Assembly: GCA_035578175.1 (NCBI GenBank)
Contig: JAQMRL010000002.1
Span: forward strand, 92,978,748 to 93,042,747
Length of the DNA stretch: 64,000 bases
DNA from: Catonia carolina
Taxonomy: Eukaryota; Arthropoda; Insecta; Hemiptera; Achilidae
Reading direction: 5' to 3'
A program made the position numbers and the translations under genes. The notes beneath the pieces were generated by a model. That model did no database searches. It was not told the DNA's origin and worked only from the letters and a program-made list of their open reading frames with translations. Shown piece by piece: positions 44,932-55,535 of the stretch; position 1 is the stretch's first letter; each line of letters starts with the position of its first letter.

Positions 44932-45871
44932 AATCTGGTGTGAAACACTCACACAACTTTCTCTTGCCAATGCAAATAATGAACAATATAACCTAAGATT
45001 ATTAATAAAACATTAGAAATAAACAAAAACCTAACCTCAATAAACATAACCTTATTTTAATCATGCGTGAAAGACGCAAAATGAAAATCAACCTCAGTTT
45101 GGCTTAAAAATACGGAAAATCACTCTTTCACGCTAAACTAGGTTCTGTAGAGAAAAATTCTTATATAAAAGTTGTAAATCTTTTAATTTCCTATAAATTT
45201 GATTATACACTTTTGTTGTAAAATGCCTACTAGGGCTGAATTCTTTAAAAATCGACTTTTTAAACGTTTTCTTAAGAAGAAAACAGAAAATCGCTAATTA
45301 CCGCTTATACAAACTAACCGTTATACAAAAAAAATGTTTAAAATAAAAGTTATAGGATTTTAAATTCTCTACAACATTTATTATACGAGTACATATTTGC
45401 GCTAAAATGGATAATAAAGTCACAATCTAAAAGAACATTTTTTACGAGAAAACAACCTTTCCAAGAATTTTAGCAGAATGCCATTTCATCTGTGATAATA
45501 TCTTGTAGAATATAAAACATTTAGTAAATGAGGCGATTTTTAAAAAAATCGTAGAAGCCGAAAATCACTAAAAAGTGAAAAATTACACGAATAAACTACT
45601 ACTACTTCCGGTTGACCGATTTTGATGAAAATGTTCGTCGGGTCTTCTAGTGGCATCTAACTTAAGTTTCAAGTTTCAAATTCGTACGATGTTCCGTTCT
45701 TGATATATTCTGTTCACACACACAGACACATACACTAACCGATCGCTAAAAACAGATTTTTTTGGGTGCAGGGGGTCTGAAAACGTGTAGATCCGGTAAA
45801 AACTCGATTTTGAAAAATCGACATGAAAACAATACTTTCCTTCCTATTTATTCATACAGGCAAGAGAAAGT
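44932..45871 (-). mobile_element. Helentron-like non-autonomous element, copy E
   Basis: Read on minus, 940 bp, and most similar to copy D. The exact 13-bp subterminal inverted repeats are ACTTTCTCTTGCC (44956-44968) and GGCAAGAGAAAGT (45859-45871). The terminal hairpin GTGTGA...TCACAC is at 44938-44954, identical to copy D. Internal blocks start near 45114 and 45286. There is a short CACA/GACA tract near 45714. No coding capacity is seen. The 3' boundary abuts the A-rich end of a SINE. Confidence 0.8.
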
Positions 45872-45969
45872 TAAAATTAACTTAAAAAATATAATAATAA
45901 TAAAGTTTCCTTTTATCAAATTTATTCTTAATCGATTTACGATAATAAACTCATGAGGCTACTTATATG

Positions 45970-46128
45970 AACTTCTTCTTCTTGTTCTTTTTTATTTGGC
46001 TGTCCGTTTCAGATGTTGGGGATAATCCTCATAACTATTTCGACCTTGTTGGTTGGATCAACTCCGTGGAGGTCTTACCAAACAATGGCCTCCAAAATTA
46101 GTGAGCCAAAAAAGTCTTTCTTCTGTTA
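45970..46128 (-). pseudogene. RTE LINE 3' end fragment
   Basis: Minus-strand pieces WRPLFGKTSTELI (about 46060-46100) and MRIIPNI-stop-NGQ (about 46000-46025) match REWTGKTSAELF and MLVANIRNG at the end of the RTE copy at 59573. An AAG-rich tail (complement of 45973-45990) follows. It is strongly truncated and frameshifted. Confidence 0.7.
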
Positions 46129-47594
46129 GTATTTCATTTTTCTATATTTTCCTTGCAGAATGGATTTTGTAACAGTTTATGTCTTTTGTGATTTCTCATT
46201 ATACCTTTGACGTATTGCAGCTTATGAAATTTTACTATTTTAACTAATGAACCATGAAGTATTTACTATTTATTAATCATTTATCGAATAAGTAAGAAGG
46301 AATAAACGGTTTTCTTTCAAATAGGCTTAATGAACAATCGTTGGGAACAATTAAGCAAACACTCTTACCAACGATTCAGATTGATGGTGTACTACATTAC
46401 AAAGTCATAATTTTTCAACTGACTTATCAACTACGCAACTGTAATTGAAAATTTGATTAGTTATTTTTATATTATGTGATCTCATATTACAAAACTACAA
46501 GTCATTTTTAGTCATGTAATAAAAATTTTTGCATAAAAATTCAAATCATGAGAAAACTTTGTATATGAGTTCCAGGTTCAACATGGATGGAACTAGCAAA
46601 CGTACAGATCCAAATTATTTTACTTGCAAAGTTGATGAGATTAAAATTCATTAGAGAGTTATTATCACTTGTTCGGTGGGAATTTCCATTATTCACTAAA
46701 AATATCGTCAGTTTTTCAATATCATTGTTCTGAAATTAACCGGGTCTAATAAACAGCTTCCATTCTATGTACTGTCTAAGAATTGACCATATTGATTTTT
46801 TTACAATAATTGAGTATAAATCTTTTGAAAGAAAAAAGGTATAACCCTATCTAATTAAACTGAAATAAAAATCGTATAAGTTGTATAAGCTTTGCATTTT
46901 TATTAGTAATCTCCAGTCTACCAGTTCAAAAAACGAAGAACTGAACAAAATAAAACACCGAAACGCTTTTCATTTATCCCCTTATGACTCTCTCTAAACA
47001 TCCTCTATCATATACGTATAAAACACTCTTCAACTCCCCTCACTTATCAACGTTTGAATTTTGTAGTGTTTTGTACTTGACAAAATTTCTCTTCAGCCCG
47101 AGGGATTATTTTGTTCTTAGTCTGGCTTGGTGTAGCTTAATATATTCCGTAAAAATTTGAGGGATTTTTATAGCATATTTTGACGTAATATTTTACTTTA
47201 AATCAATTAATATTTTTCACATTCGCTTCGAATAATTGATGAGTTTAAGCGCTTTCCGTTCTTAGGTGGAGAAAATTAACACAATGAATACACTGGTTAA
47301 TTTTAACCTTAAGTATGTTGTAAAGCAAAAAAAAAGGGACAAGGTTATGACTGGAAACCATAAATGTGTTAGGCCAAAATAATTTAACATTTTCAAAAGT
47401 TTGGAAGATTCTTAATATTTACATGGATAAACCAGAAAGAGAGTTACTGCAGTATATTTACACTAAAACGCTTATTCCAGATTTCTTTAAGGACTTGGTT
47501 GTTAATAACAATAAAACTTCATTTTAAACTTACAACTTAGTCAACAAGTATACATTTACAAAATTAAATACATTACAATAAATTAATACGATTA
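46129..47594. other. AT-rich DNA, nothing recognised
   Basis: No repeat or gene was recognised up to the mariner element. Confidence 0.4.
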
Positions 47595-48568
47595 TAAAGG
47601 GTGTTTTTTTTAGAGATATAGAACTTTAAAATGAAATAAAACACAGAATAATTAAACAATTGACGTGGAATTGGTTTGATTTTAAAGATAATTATTTGCC
47701 ATTTTTATTTAAAAATAATTTCCGGCATGTGACCAACGCGGCTGGCTCGGACGTGGTCCAATCGAGACGTCCAATTTGTGACCACGTTTTGCAGCATTTG
47801 GGGCCATATATTGCTAATAACGCGGCGTATGTTGCCTTCTAAGTCGTCAATTGTCTGTGGCTTATTGGCATAGACTAGCGACTTCACATACCCCCACAGA
47901 AAATAGTCCAGCGGTGTTAGATCGCACGACCTTGGAGGCCAATTTACAGGTCCAGAACGTGAAATTATGCGTTCACCAAACGTTTCCTTCAGTAAATCGA
48001 TTGTGGCACACGCTGTGTGACATGTTGCACCATCTTGTTGAAACTACAGCTCTCCAACATTAAGGCAATTCAATTCAGGAACAAAAGAGTCATTGATCAT
48101 GGCTCTGTAGCGGTCACCATTGACTGTAACATTCTGCCCGGCATCATTTTTGAAGAAGTAAGGACCAATGACTCCACCAGCCCATAAAGCACACCAAACA
48201 GTCACTTTTTCTGGATGTAAAGGCTTCTCAGCAATATATCGAGGATTACCTTCACTCCAAATGCGCCAGTTTTGTTTATTCACATAGCCATTCAACCAAA
48301 AATGGGTTTCATCACTGAAAAATTTTTTTATGTGAAACAGCAATCATGTTCTGGGCCCATTCTCCAAATGCACGATAAGTTTTACTACCCGAACCATGAT
48401 TTTCAAAATATATTTGCACAATTTGCAAACGTTGTTCAGGCGTCAGTCTATTCATTATAAAATGGCAAACCAAACTGAACATAAATTACAAAACAGTTTT
48501 CAAAATGGCCGCCATGGAAATCAGTACTGCCAACTTAAAGTTCTATACCTCTAAAAAAACACTCTTTA
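47595..48568 (-). mobile_element. Tc1/mariner-superfamily transposon, internally deleted
   Basis: The element is 47597-48566 with a TA target duplication at 47595-47596 and 48567-48568. The terminal inverted repeats of about 28 bp are AAGGGTGTTTTTTTTAGAG... at the left and the complement of AAGAGTGTTTTTTTAGAGG... at the right, both continuing TATAGAACTTTAA. A single broken transposase gene fills the interior. Confidence 0.9.
47705..48455 (-). pseudogene. Mariner-type transposase, deleted and broken
   Basis: The N-terminus starts MNRLTPEQRLQIVQIYFENH (48455 down). After about 27 residues it jumps to RAFGEWAQN, so roughly 100 residues carrying the helix-turn-helix DNA-binding domains are deleted. 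A frameshift near 48330 precedes the catalytic domain: FSDETHFWLNG (first Asp), KVTVWCALWAGGVIGPYFF, and FQQDGATCHT (second Asp), with a stop replacing the Trp before it (48044-48046). PPRSCDLTPLDYFLWGYVKS carries the third acidic residue, an Asp. I count 36 residues between the second and third. The C-terminus ends MPEIIFK. All three acidic residues remain, but the deletion, shift and stop make it non-functional. Confidence 0.9.
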
Positions 48569-50377
48569 TAATGTAAATTACGATTAATTACTAGCACTAA
48601 ATTGATTAGAAAAGTTGTTAATAACTTAAAACTTAAACTAAACTTAAGAAAGAAATATGGTCTTTTACAATCAAATAAATTACGAATGAACCCCTATCTA
48701 CAGTGAACACATAGATTATAAACAATACCATACAATTTACTTGTCACTGACATGCTTGTTGCCAACACGTGACTAACGATGAGTTCATCGTAACAACTTC
48801 CCGTAATGTACACTTTTTCAAATACTAAACTGATTTGATATCAGGCCACTGACTTTTATATAATGAGAAGATAATTTATTTAATAAAAAAATTAATAAAA
48901 TTAATAATCTTTTTCTACGTTAACATAAATATTTCTAAAAAAAGAATTAATTGAAAATAATTAAATATTATGTAAAGTTAGCCATACAAAAGCTGTTATT
49001 GTCAAAACAGCATTGTCGTACGTAGTCCCTTTTACACTATTAGGTTACCAATATGTAAAATATATTAATGACGTCCTCACAATTATATCACAACCCTGAT
49101 ATTACAAGTACTGATAGTAGCCCTTTATTATTCATACTTATAGTAATTAAAAATTAATATTTTTTAAATTAATTTATGAAATTAGTGTTTTTATTGCTTT
49201 TTGGGTTTCATTGCAAAAGTGGAAGGCATTTTTATTTTGCGATTTTGATTAAAATATTGTGATAATTATAATTTCCATCAAAAAAATTGTGAAAACTAAA
49301 CGAATAAATTCGTTTATAAGTTTAAAATAAAATGTAAATCAAATAAAACTGAAGTGTGTAGAAAAGATTTCAACAACAAATCCTTTCCTTATCAAAAGTC
49401 TTCTTAGTTTTGATGATAATCATATCTTATTCTTAGCGACGGACGTTGAAAAAGTTTTGTCTTTTATTTCGTATAAGCTAAATGAATTTTCATTTCACTG
49501 TTCTTGATATCACAATAAAAAAAATACATGGTACTGGTTAACTTCTTACACAAGACGACTCCGATATTTATTGAATAAATGTTTAATACTTTTTTGTTTA
49601 AACATTACGTAGAAAATGTCAAAATTATATTGGTTCATGAAATAAATATCATTTGTAGTAGATCTGTGTGGACGTACTGTTTTAATCTATATGTATAAAA
49701 TGAATTCAGTTGTATTCATTGTGCGAGTAACACTATAAAATAGCATAAATTAAAAATAAATTTGAGGATATTTACATTAACATGTTTCAATTCTTTGGAA
49801 ATAAACATCGTGATAAAAATAATAATATCACAAAATATTACGCATTCAAGTCTTTCTCGTACGAGTGAAATATATATCTACATAACTACTGTTCGCATAG
49901 ATTACTATAATATACGGCCTAACACAGAGCAACGCAAAAAATAATGTCGATTAGTCACCTCAGTTTCAGATAATTTTGTCCTTAACTGATTATTTTGAAT
50001 GTATAAATAACTAAACAATATACAACGACTCAGTAATACAATACAATGACACAATACACAGACTAATACTCAGACTATACTCAACAATACAATGTTCAAT
50101 ACTCCAATGCTCAATGTTCAATGTCCAATACTCAGACTAATACAATTGTAATTCCATTGAAAGTTAGTCAAATATTTAAAAAAATTATCATTATTGCACC
50201 AAAAATGCACAATCACTTCCACAAAGACGTAAGATATTTGGTAAAAGGAATCGACATATCCTGTATTCTTTTAGCCTAATTACATAAACAAATTGCTGTA
50301 TCATGAAGAATTTTGAGAAGCAGAAGGATAAGAAAAAACGATGTAGACCGTCTGCAACGTACATAGAAATAGAACTA
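48569..50377. other. AT-rich DNA with CAATACTC/CAATGTTC tandem words
   Basis: No gene was recognised. 50025-50150 consists of imperfect repeats of CAATAC, CAATGTTCAATACTC and CAGACTAATACTC. Confidence 0.5.
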
Positions 50378-51038
50378 AGTCTGAGGCCTGTAAGCGTTCT
50401 CCGAGAAGTGTGGCGTGCGATCTAAGCGACATGAGAGCGTAGGTATACTGCCTTAATCAGAGAGTAATTATATAGCGTTCCAGCAAGTTTTAGTGTTTTA
50501 CTATTCATCACCATGGCATCCTACGACGTTATTGACATTTACTTAGAAGAAAATCCTTTGTTACAACTTGAACTATTAAAAAAAGGTCCATGTGACATTG
50601 TTAAGCAAAGGACAAAGGTTGGAGAATTTTCGACATAATACCAAACATTAAGATTAAATGAAGACAAATTCTGCGGATACAGAAAAGTCAGTGTCAACCT
50701 TCGACTGCATATTAGAAAAGACTCAATCAAGATGAAAACTTTTAATATATATATCAGATTCGACAAACTCCTGCAGAAAAGTTAATAGTGATCATAAAGT
50801 TGCTAAAGGTCTCAAGTTTTACTTGAATTTCGGACATTATTTCTCCAACTAAAATCATCCATGCTTTAATCAAACTGGTTTGATTTTCACTTGCATACAA
50901 CGCAAAACGCAAGCAGCCATACTCTACCCACTGATGTGTTAGGGCGTCACTCAGGGCGTTTTTACGTATAAACTCGAGATTGAGGCGATCTCTGCACGTC
51001 ACGTTCTACAAAACGCTCGACTAGAGCGAGAACTCAGA
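50378..51038 (+). mobile_element. PIF/Harbinger-like element remnant
   Basis: The ends look like degraded inverted repeats. GTCTGAGG...AGAAGTGTGGCGTGCGATCT at the left (50379-50420) aligns with the complement of the right end, GTCTGAG...AGAACGTGACGTGC..GATC (about 50985-51037). Between them lies a Harbinger-type N-terminal coding remnant. Most of the transposase is missing. Confidence 0.45.
50513..50850 (+). pseudogene. Harbinger-type transposase N-terminal remnant
   Basis: The frame opens MASYDVIDIYLEENPLLQLE then LLKKGP, and after 41 codons hits a stop at 50636. In neighbouring frames it continues with GEFSTYYQTLRLNEDKFCGY (50620-50680), TFDCILEKTQSR (50697-50732), TPAEKLIVIIKLL and VAKGLKFYL (50770-50830). 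This is the order of the non-catalytic N-terminal part of PIF/Harbinger transposases: 'F..L...LR.D...F..Y.RM....FD.LL..I' then 'I.P.ERL.VTLRFLATG.S..'. The DDE catalytic region is absent. Several frameshifts show decay. Confidence 0.55.
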
Positions 51039-51605
51039 CCTTACCCTAAAAGATATGGAAAGAAGTTTGATAGTTAAGCTAAGTAATAAATTCATTTAAA
51101 CAGATAAATAATTGTAAAAATAAAACACGCGAAAAATATAAATTAATGAATGCAAAAGTTCTGACTGATCATTCACTCATCACTAATTTTTTTACTCTCA
51201 GGTCATCTAGAGACCTAAAATTTGACAAACATTTAATTCTTTTGTAATTCAGCTACTTCAGCATAAGAGAGAACGACTACCCAAAATAAATACATATTTG
51301 TAAACTCGAACAAAAAGCTATAGTTTTAAAAACTGGGATGCATATACTGTTAAGTGATACATAGGAAATTAACGAATTCGGATTTTGACCTCTTAGCCTC
51401 AAAAAATAACATGTTAACAGACCTTAAGTAAAAAATTATAATTGTGCTTATAGCTTCCTTAAGAGCTGTATTTGTGAAAATTGATAATAGACAAAAGGAG
51501 ACATACTCGTATCAAAAGAAATCAGGGTGTGAACTGAATCAAGAAAGTTAATAAACCAGTTTATTTAATGCATCACATTAAGCTAGAAATGAGCTCACAC
51601 GGTAC
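51039..51605. other. AT-rich DNA, nothing recognised
   Basis: No feature was identified. Confidence 0.4.
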
Positions 51606-51665
51606 GCGGGCGCAATAGCCTAGTTAGTTAAAACAATTTCGGACTAAGTTATCTTACGTGAACAG
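51606..51665 (+). repeat. tRNA-like SINE head fragment
   Basis: GCGGGCGCAATAGCCTAGTT, then AGTTAAAACAATTTCGGACT. The A box AATAGCCTAGTTAGTTAA and the start of an anticodon arm are visible. No B box was found. It is a short decayed head only. Confidence 0.4.
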
Positions 51666-53116
51666 ATTATAAATTAATTTAAACTATCATAAATTAGACT
51701 AAAATTTAATTGAAATCTAAAAATTAAATTAAATATTTTCAATTTTCGAACAGTTTGCGTAACTTTCTATGGAGAAGTCGGAAACGGATGTGACATTTTT
51801 TTATATCTGTCCCGTAAATAATTTTTGAACATTTTAACAAATACAAGAGTAAAGGATGATATATCTTTAGGCAGTACTGTACTGTACCTGATACCTGCTG
51901 CTTTAAGCACATTATGTACAATATATAACCCAAGCTTATAAACTCTAAGGTTCACTACGGTGAAAGGATTTTTGAAATCGTTTGGGCTAAAATTATTTCA
52001 TATAAAAAAGTTACTTTTTTATTAGATTAGTGTATAAAAATATAATGTGGATATAAAAATATATTAGTGTAATATACAGATATTTTGTTCACATTGTATG
52101 ATAGATAAAAAGACAATACAAAATTTGTTTGTTAAAATTATCTAAATAATTGAATAAATTACTAAAATGAATAAAATACATTTTTAATAGAAATCGTTGT
52201 TGGCAATTTAAGTAGTTTTGCATTTCTCACGTATAATCATCTCATTTTCCCTGCTGAACTCATTTATTTAATTGACATAAATTGAAAAGACATAAATTTA
52301 TAATGAAACTGGAAAGTACGGTAAAGCGTTTGACATTTTGTTAATTTAAAATTACACTAAGTGATGTTTGAACATAACAAAATGAGTTTGAACGTATGAA
52401 TGCATTTAATAGTGTGTTCATTAAGTAGGACGAAAACTATTAATAATTTAAACTTGCATAAATCTTGATATTTAAATTTATATTCAGTTGTAGATAATTT
52501 GTATTATTACTGATAAATGCGTAGTTACATTTTCATTAATGGTTACTATTAATATTATAATTAATAGTTGATTAGAGAACTGATTTGTGCTGGGTTAATG
52601 TGTGTCAAGTAAAACATAAACGGTACCACATTTAACAGGGCACATTTGTTTGTACAGACCATATCTAAATTAGTGCAACATTAGTCAGATAAACCGCTAA
52701 AGGCAACAGGGAAATAAGGCAAAGAGAAACCCTTACTCAAACTACTACGCTTTATCAACAATGCTGAAGCGCACATTTGAGGTTGTACATTTCACAGCGG
52801 ACTGAATACTTCACAGCATTGTTTTACTAACCAAACTGTTATTACTACCTGTTAATATTAATATTATACCTAACTTAATTTGTATAACGATTAAAAAACT
52901 GACAAAGATATTTTACATGCAATAGCAATACAAACAATATCTCATTTAATCACTTTCGGGTTTAGTATTGTTTTCTAGATGATGCATTTTAACAAAAAAT
53001 GTCTTAAGTGTTACCAAATAGTATACAATTATAAAGAAAACATATATACGTTACTTAAGTTGAAAAACAAGAGACTAAAGAATCTTAATATATTTCCTTT
53101 TTATATTTATTTATTT
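51666..53116. other. AT-rich DNA, nothing recognised
   Basis: No gene or repeat was identified. Confidence 0.4.
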
Positions 53117-53225
53117 AGGGTCACATCAACTACAGGTCATTAGAGACCACGTTATATAAATGCACACAAAGTGACAACGAAACACATACCGTGCTTCCTA
53201 AAATATCTGACGTAAAGGGAAGTTA
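53117..53225 (-). repeat. SINE 3' tail, antisense
   Basis: On minus it reads GTGGTCTCTAATGACCTGTA, then GTTGATGTGACCCTAAATAA (complement of about 53112-53152). This is the conserved 3' domain of the family-1 SINEs and of the antisense copy at 24030. A body of about 70 bp precedes it, but no tRNA-like head is seen, so it is 5' truncated. Confidence 0.65.
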
Positions 53226-53249
53226 ACATTGGACAATGTACTGTCAACA

Positions 53250-53737
53250 TTAATGTTATTATTATTATTATTGCTTTAAATAAACATTATTTGCAATCAG
53301 TTTTTTTAAAAATAAACTATAAACAAATCTTTTGAAATTACAAATCACAAGTTAAGGCCTCATTACACTGAGTACCTCTCATTATATCAGTTACTCATGT
53401 GTTAAAAGAGAAAATTACTATGTACAAAGATATTTATATTTTACAAAATAGAATACTTTTCACTATAATTTTTGTACATTTAAACTCTTTCGGACTAGTC
53501 CAAAGCATGGTAACGTTTCAGGCGCCTAACTTCTTCTGCATTGTTTGGAAGATTTATGGCTAATTCATTTTCGTGACTTTCAAGTCTTGCCTGATATTTT
53601 CTATTAAAACGCCTGACTTCGGCCATTAAATCAAGAAATTTGCAATAATGTTGTATTTCTGCATTCCTTGCAAACCGTGGCGCCCTTGTTATAGCCCGAA
53701 GAACCTTATTCTGGAACCTTTGAATAACTTTCATTAC
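53250..53737 (-). mobile_element. Jockey LINE 3' fragment
   Basis: Minus strand, 5' truncated. The last 79 codons of the polymerase (53495-53734) are open: VIQRFQNKVLRAITRAPRFA then RNAEIQHYCKFLDLMAEVRR, ..LESHENELAINLPNN.., ending RRLKRYHALD. They correspond to EILQRFQSKCLRLITAAPWY...LDNSEDTYRLKCFKPLDL in the copy at 42218. The remainder to about 53250 is probable 3' UTR. The fragment ends exactly where the large inverted repeat begins. Confidence 0.75.
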
Positions 53738-54444
53738 TCCAGTCGTTAGGAAACAGAATAAAAATGAGTCTACAAAAGATTTTAATAGCTAATAATTTAA
53801 TTATTAGTAAAAGGCAAAAATGTTATTCAATTGTGACATAGCGCGGTACTTACATAAGAAAAAAATTACTTGTATTGTTGTTTAAATATTAGCTGAGCGT
53901 GTAAGGTGCGTCAGTATATTTGATTTTTTTTTATAATACAGTACGAGAGGCCGCGAGTTCGATCCCTACATATTAATTTTTTTATAATTTTTTACATTTT
54001 TTATTAATTTGATCAGATATTATTAATTAAATAATGGAAAACATTTTAATTATGTTTTAATTTTTAATTCAATAGAATATAACTTAACTAACTAATAAGT
54101 AAAGTTTTTTTTAATTTAATTAAGTTAGCAAATTACCAAGGTAAATTATTTTATAATAATTTTAATAATATTATTCAGCTATACAAAACTTTAAAAAAAT
54201 GTAAATAATACGTTCGATTCGAAATCACGGCCTCTCAAACTGTACTATCCAAAATTGTAATGAACTGACCACTTTACACACTCAGGTAATGTTCAGACAA
54301 CAATGGAAGCAATTTTTTTCTTACGTAAGTACCGCGCTATATCGAAATTGAATAACATTTTTCTTTATTTACTAATAATTAAATTATTAGCTATTAAAAT
54401 CTTTTGTAGACTCGTTTTTATTATGTTTCCTAACGGCCAGAGTA
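53735..54444. mobile_element. 710-bp long inverted repeat (foldback-type element)
   Basis: The outer ends TACTCCAGTCGTTAGGAAAC (53735-53754) and the complement of the right end, TACTCTGGCCGTTAGGAAAC (54444-54425), match. Pairing continues through GAGTCTACAAAAGATTTTAA, TAGCTAATAATTTAATTATT and ATAGCGCGGTACTTAC, and on inwards in weaker form to the centre near 54080. Both arms carry a tRNA-like B box (GCGAGTTCGATCC at about 53952; its degraded partner near 54210). No coding sequence is present. Whether TACTC is part of the element or a target duplication is undecided. It could be a non-autonomous DNA transposon with long arms or two inverted SINEs. Confidence 0.7.
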
Positions 54445-55195
54445 TTTAAAGTAAGATTACACCCTTATAATAAGATTAATGTTGATAGTACATTGTCCAG
54501 TGTTAATTTTTCTATACATCAGATTAGTTGGGAAGCACGGTATATTCGTATAACATAGATCCTCGCAATACGAGATCATCGATAAAATAAAGAATGAAAA
54601 CTTAGATTCAATGAAAATACAAACAACATAAAATGAAATATTAAATAAAATATTGAACGATTCAATTAAAACCATTGTTTTAATTGAAGACTATACATTT
54701 AGACATTTAGACCGTATTAATCTAAAAAGTAAGTCGGAGGTGAAAATTCTATAGAAATACATATTATTTACGTAGCTACTTGTCCGATGAGCTACAGTTC
54801 TAGAAATCGAGTTTTATTCTGTAAGGGATATTCAATCTTCTAAAAGTAATGCAATGTAGCTACGAAAATTTGCACCTAAGGAGTAAAACAGGGTAACTAC
54901 CCTACATAAATAAATATTACTATTTACCTTCCCAGAGACAGAGAGTTTAAAACCCTAATAGTAACAATAATAATTTTATTCAGTTAGTGTTGCGGGGAAA
55001 ACTTAGTTTTACGCAACAATTTGAGGCTATTAATAATCTCGCATGCAGCGCGGGCGCAATTACTAGAAATCCATATAGAGCTCTACATGTTAATGTATTT
55101 TTAATTATATGATATGTGTTTTTAATAATGTATAAAATTTGAATTTTGTGAAAGTCCAAAAAATGTCTTTTTTTCTTTACTACTACTCAACCTAA
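54445..55195. other. AT-rich DNA, nothing firm
   Basis: No gene was recognised. The words GGGCGCAATTACTAGAAATC at about 55048 recur as GGGCACAATTACTAAAAATC at about 56271, suggesting a small dispersed repeat. Confidence 0.35.
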
Positions 55196-55535
55196 CTCAT
55201 TCTTAAATTATTGTTAATTTTAAAAAGGATTCTTGTGAATAAGTATTTTGTCAGTCTATTCCTTTCAGTCATTAAAGCTTTCAGTCTCTTTTGGGCGTGA
55301 TATTCCTTCATGTTCTGAGCGCGCTTCTGTTTGGCTGCTTCTGAAAATTCCCTATTTTTGTACTCTCTTTTCTGCGTCGTAAGCCGATGGTTGTGGTCCT
55401 TGATAACCTGTATATGGATGATTTTTCCGTTAGATCTTTGTGAGTTAGTCCAAGTTCTTGTAAATCCCTTTTGATTTCTTTGTGCCACATGTATGCGTTA
55501 CCAGCGTCCGTTTTTCGTCTCATTGCAAAATCAAT
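55196..55535 (-). pseudogene. RTE LINE C-terminal remnant
   Basis: Minus strand. One frame reads MWHKEIKRDLQELGLTHKDL then TEKSSIYRL (about 55410-55490). The next frame continues with FSEAAKQKRAQNMKEYHAQK and RLKALMTERNR (about 55250-55350). This is the last part of RTE-type polymerases: 'W..EI..DL.ELG....D..DR..YR' then a charged helix 'FSE..K...S..MK.YH.KKR'. It corresponds to the fragment inside the hAT element at 26705-27118. A frameshift separates the two halves. Confidence 0.75.
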
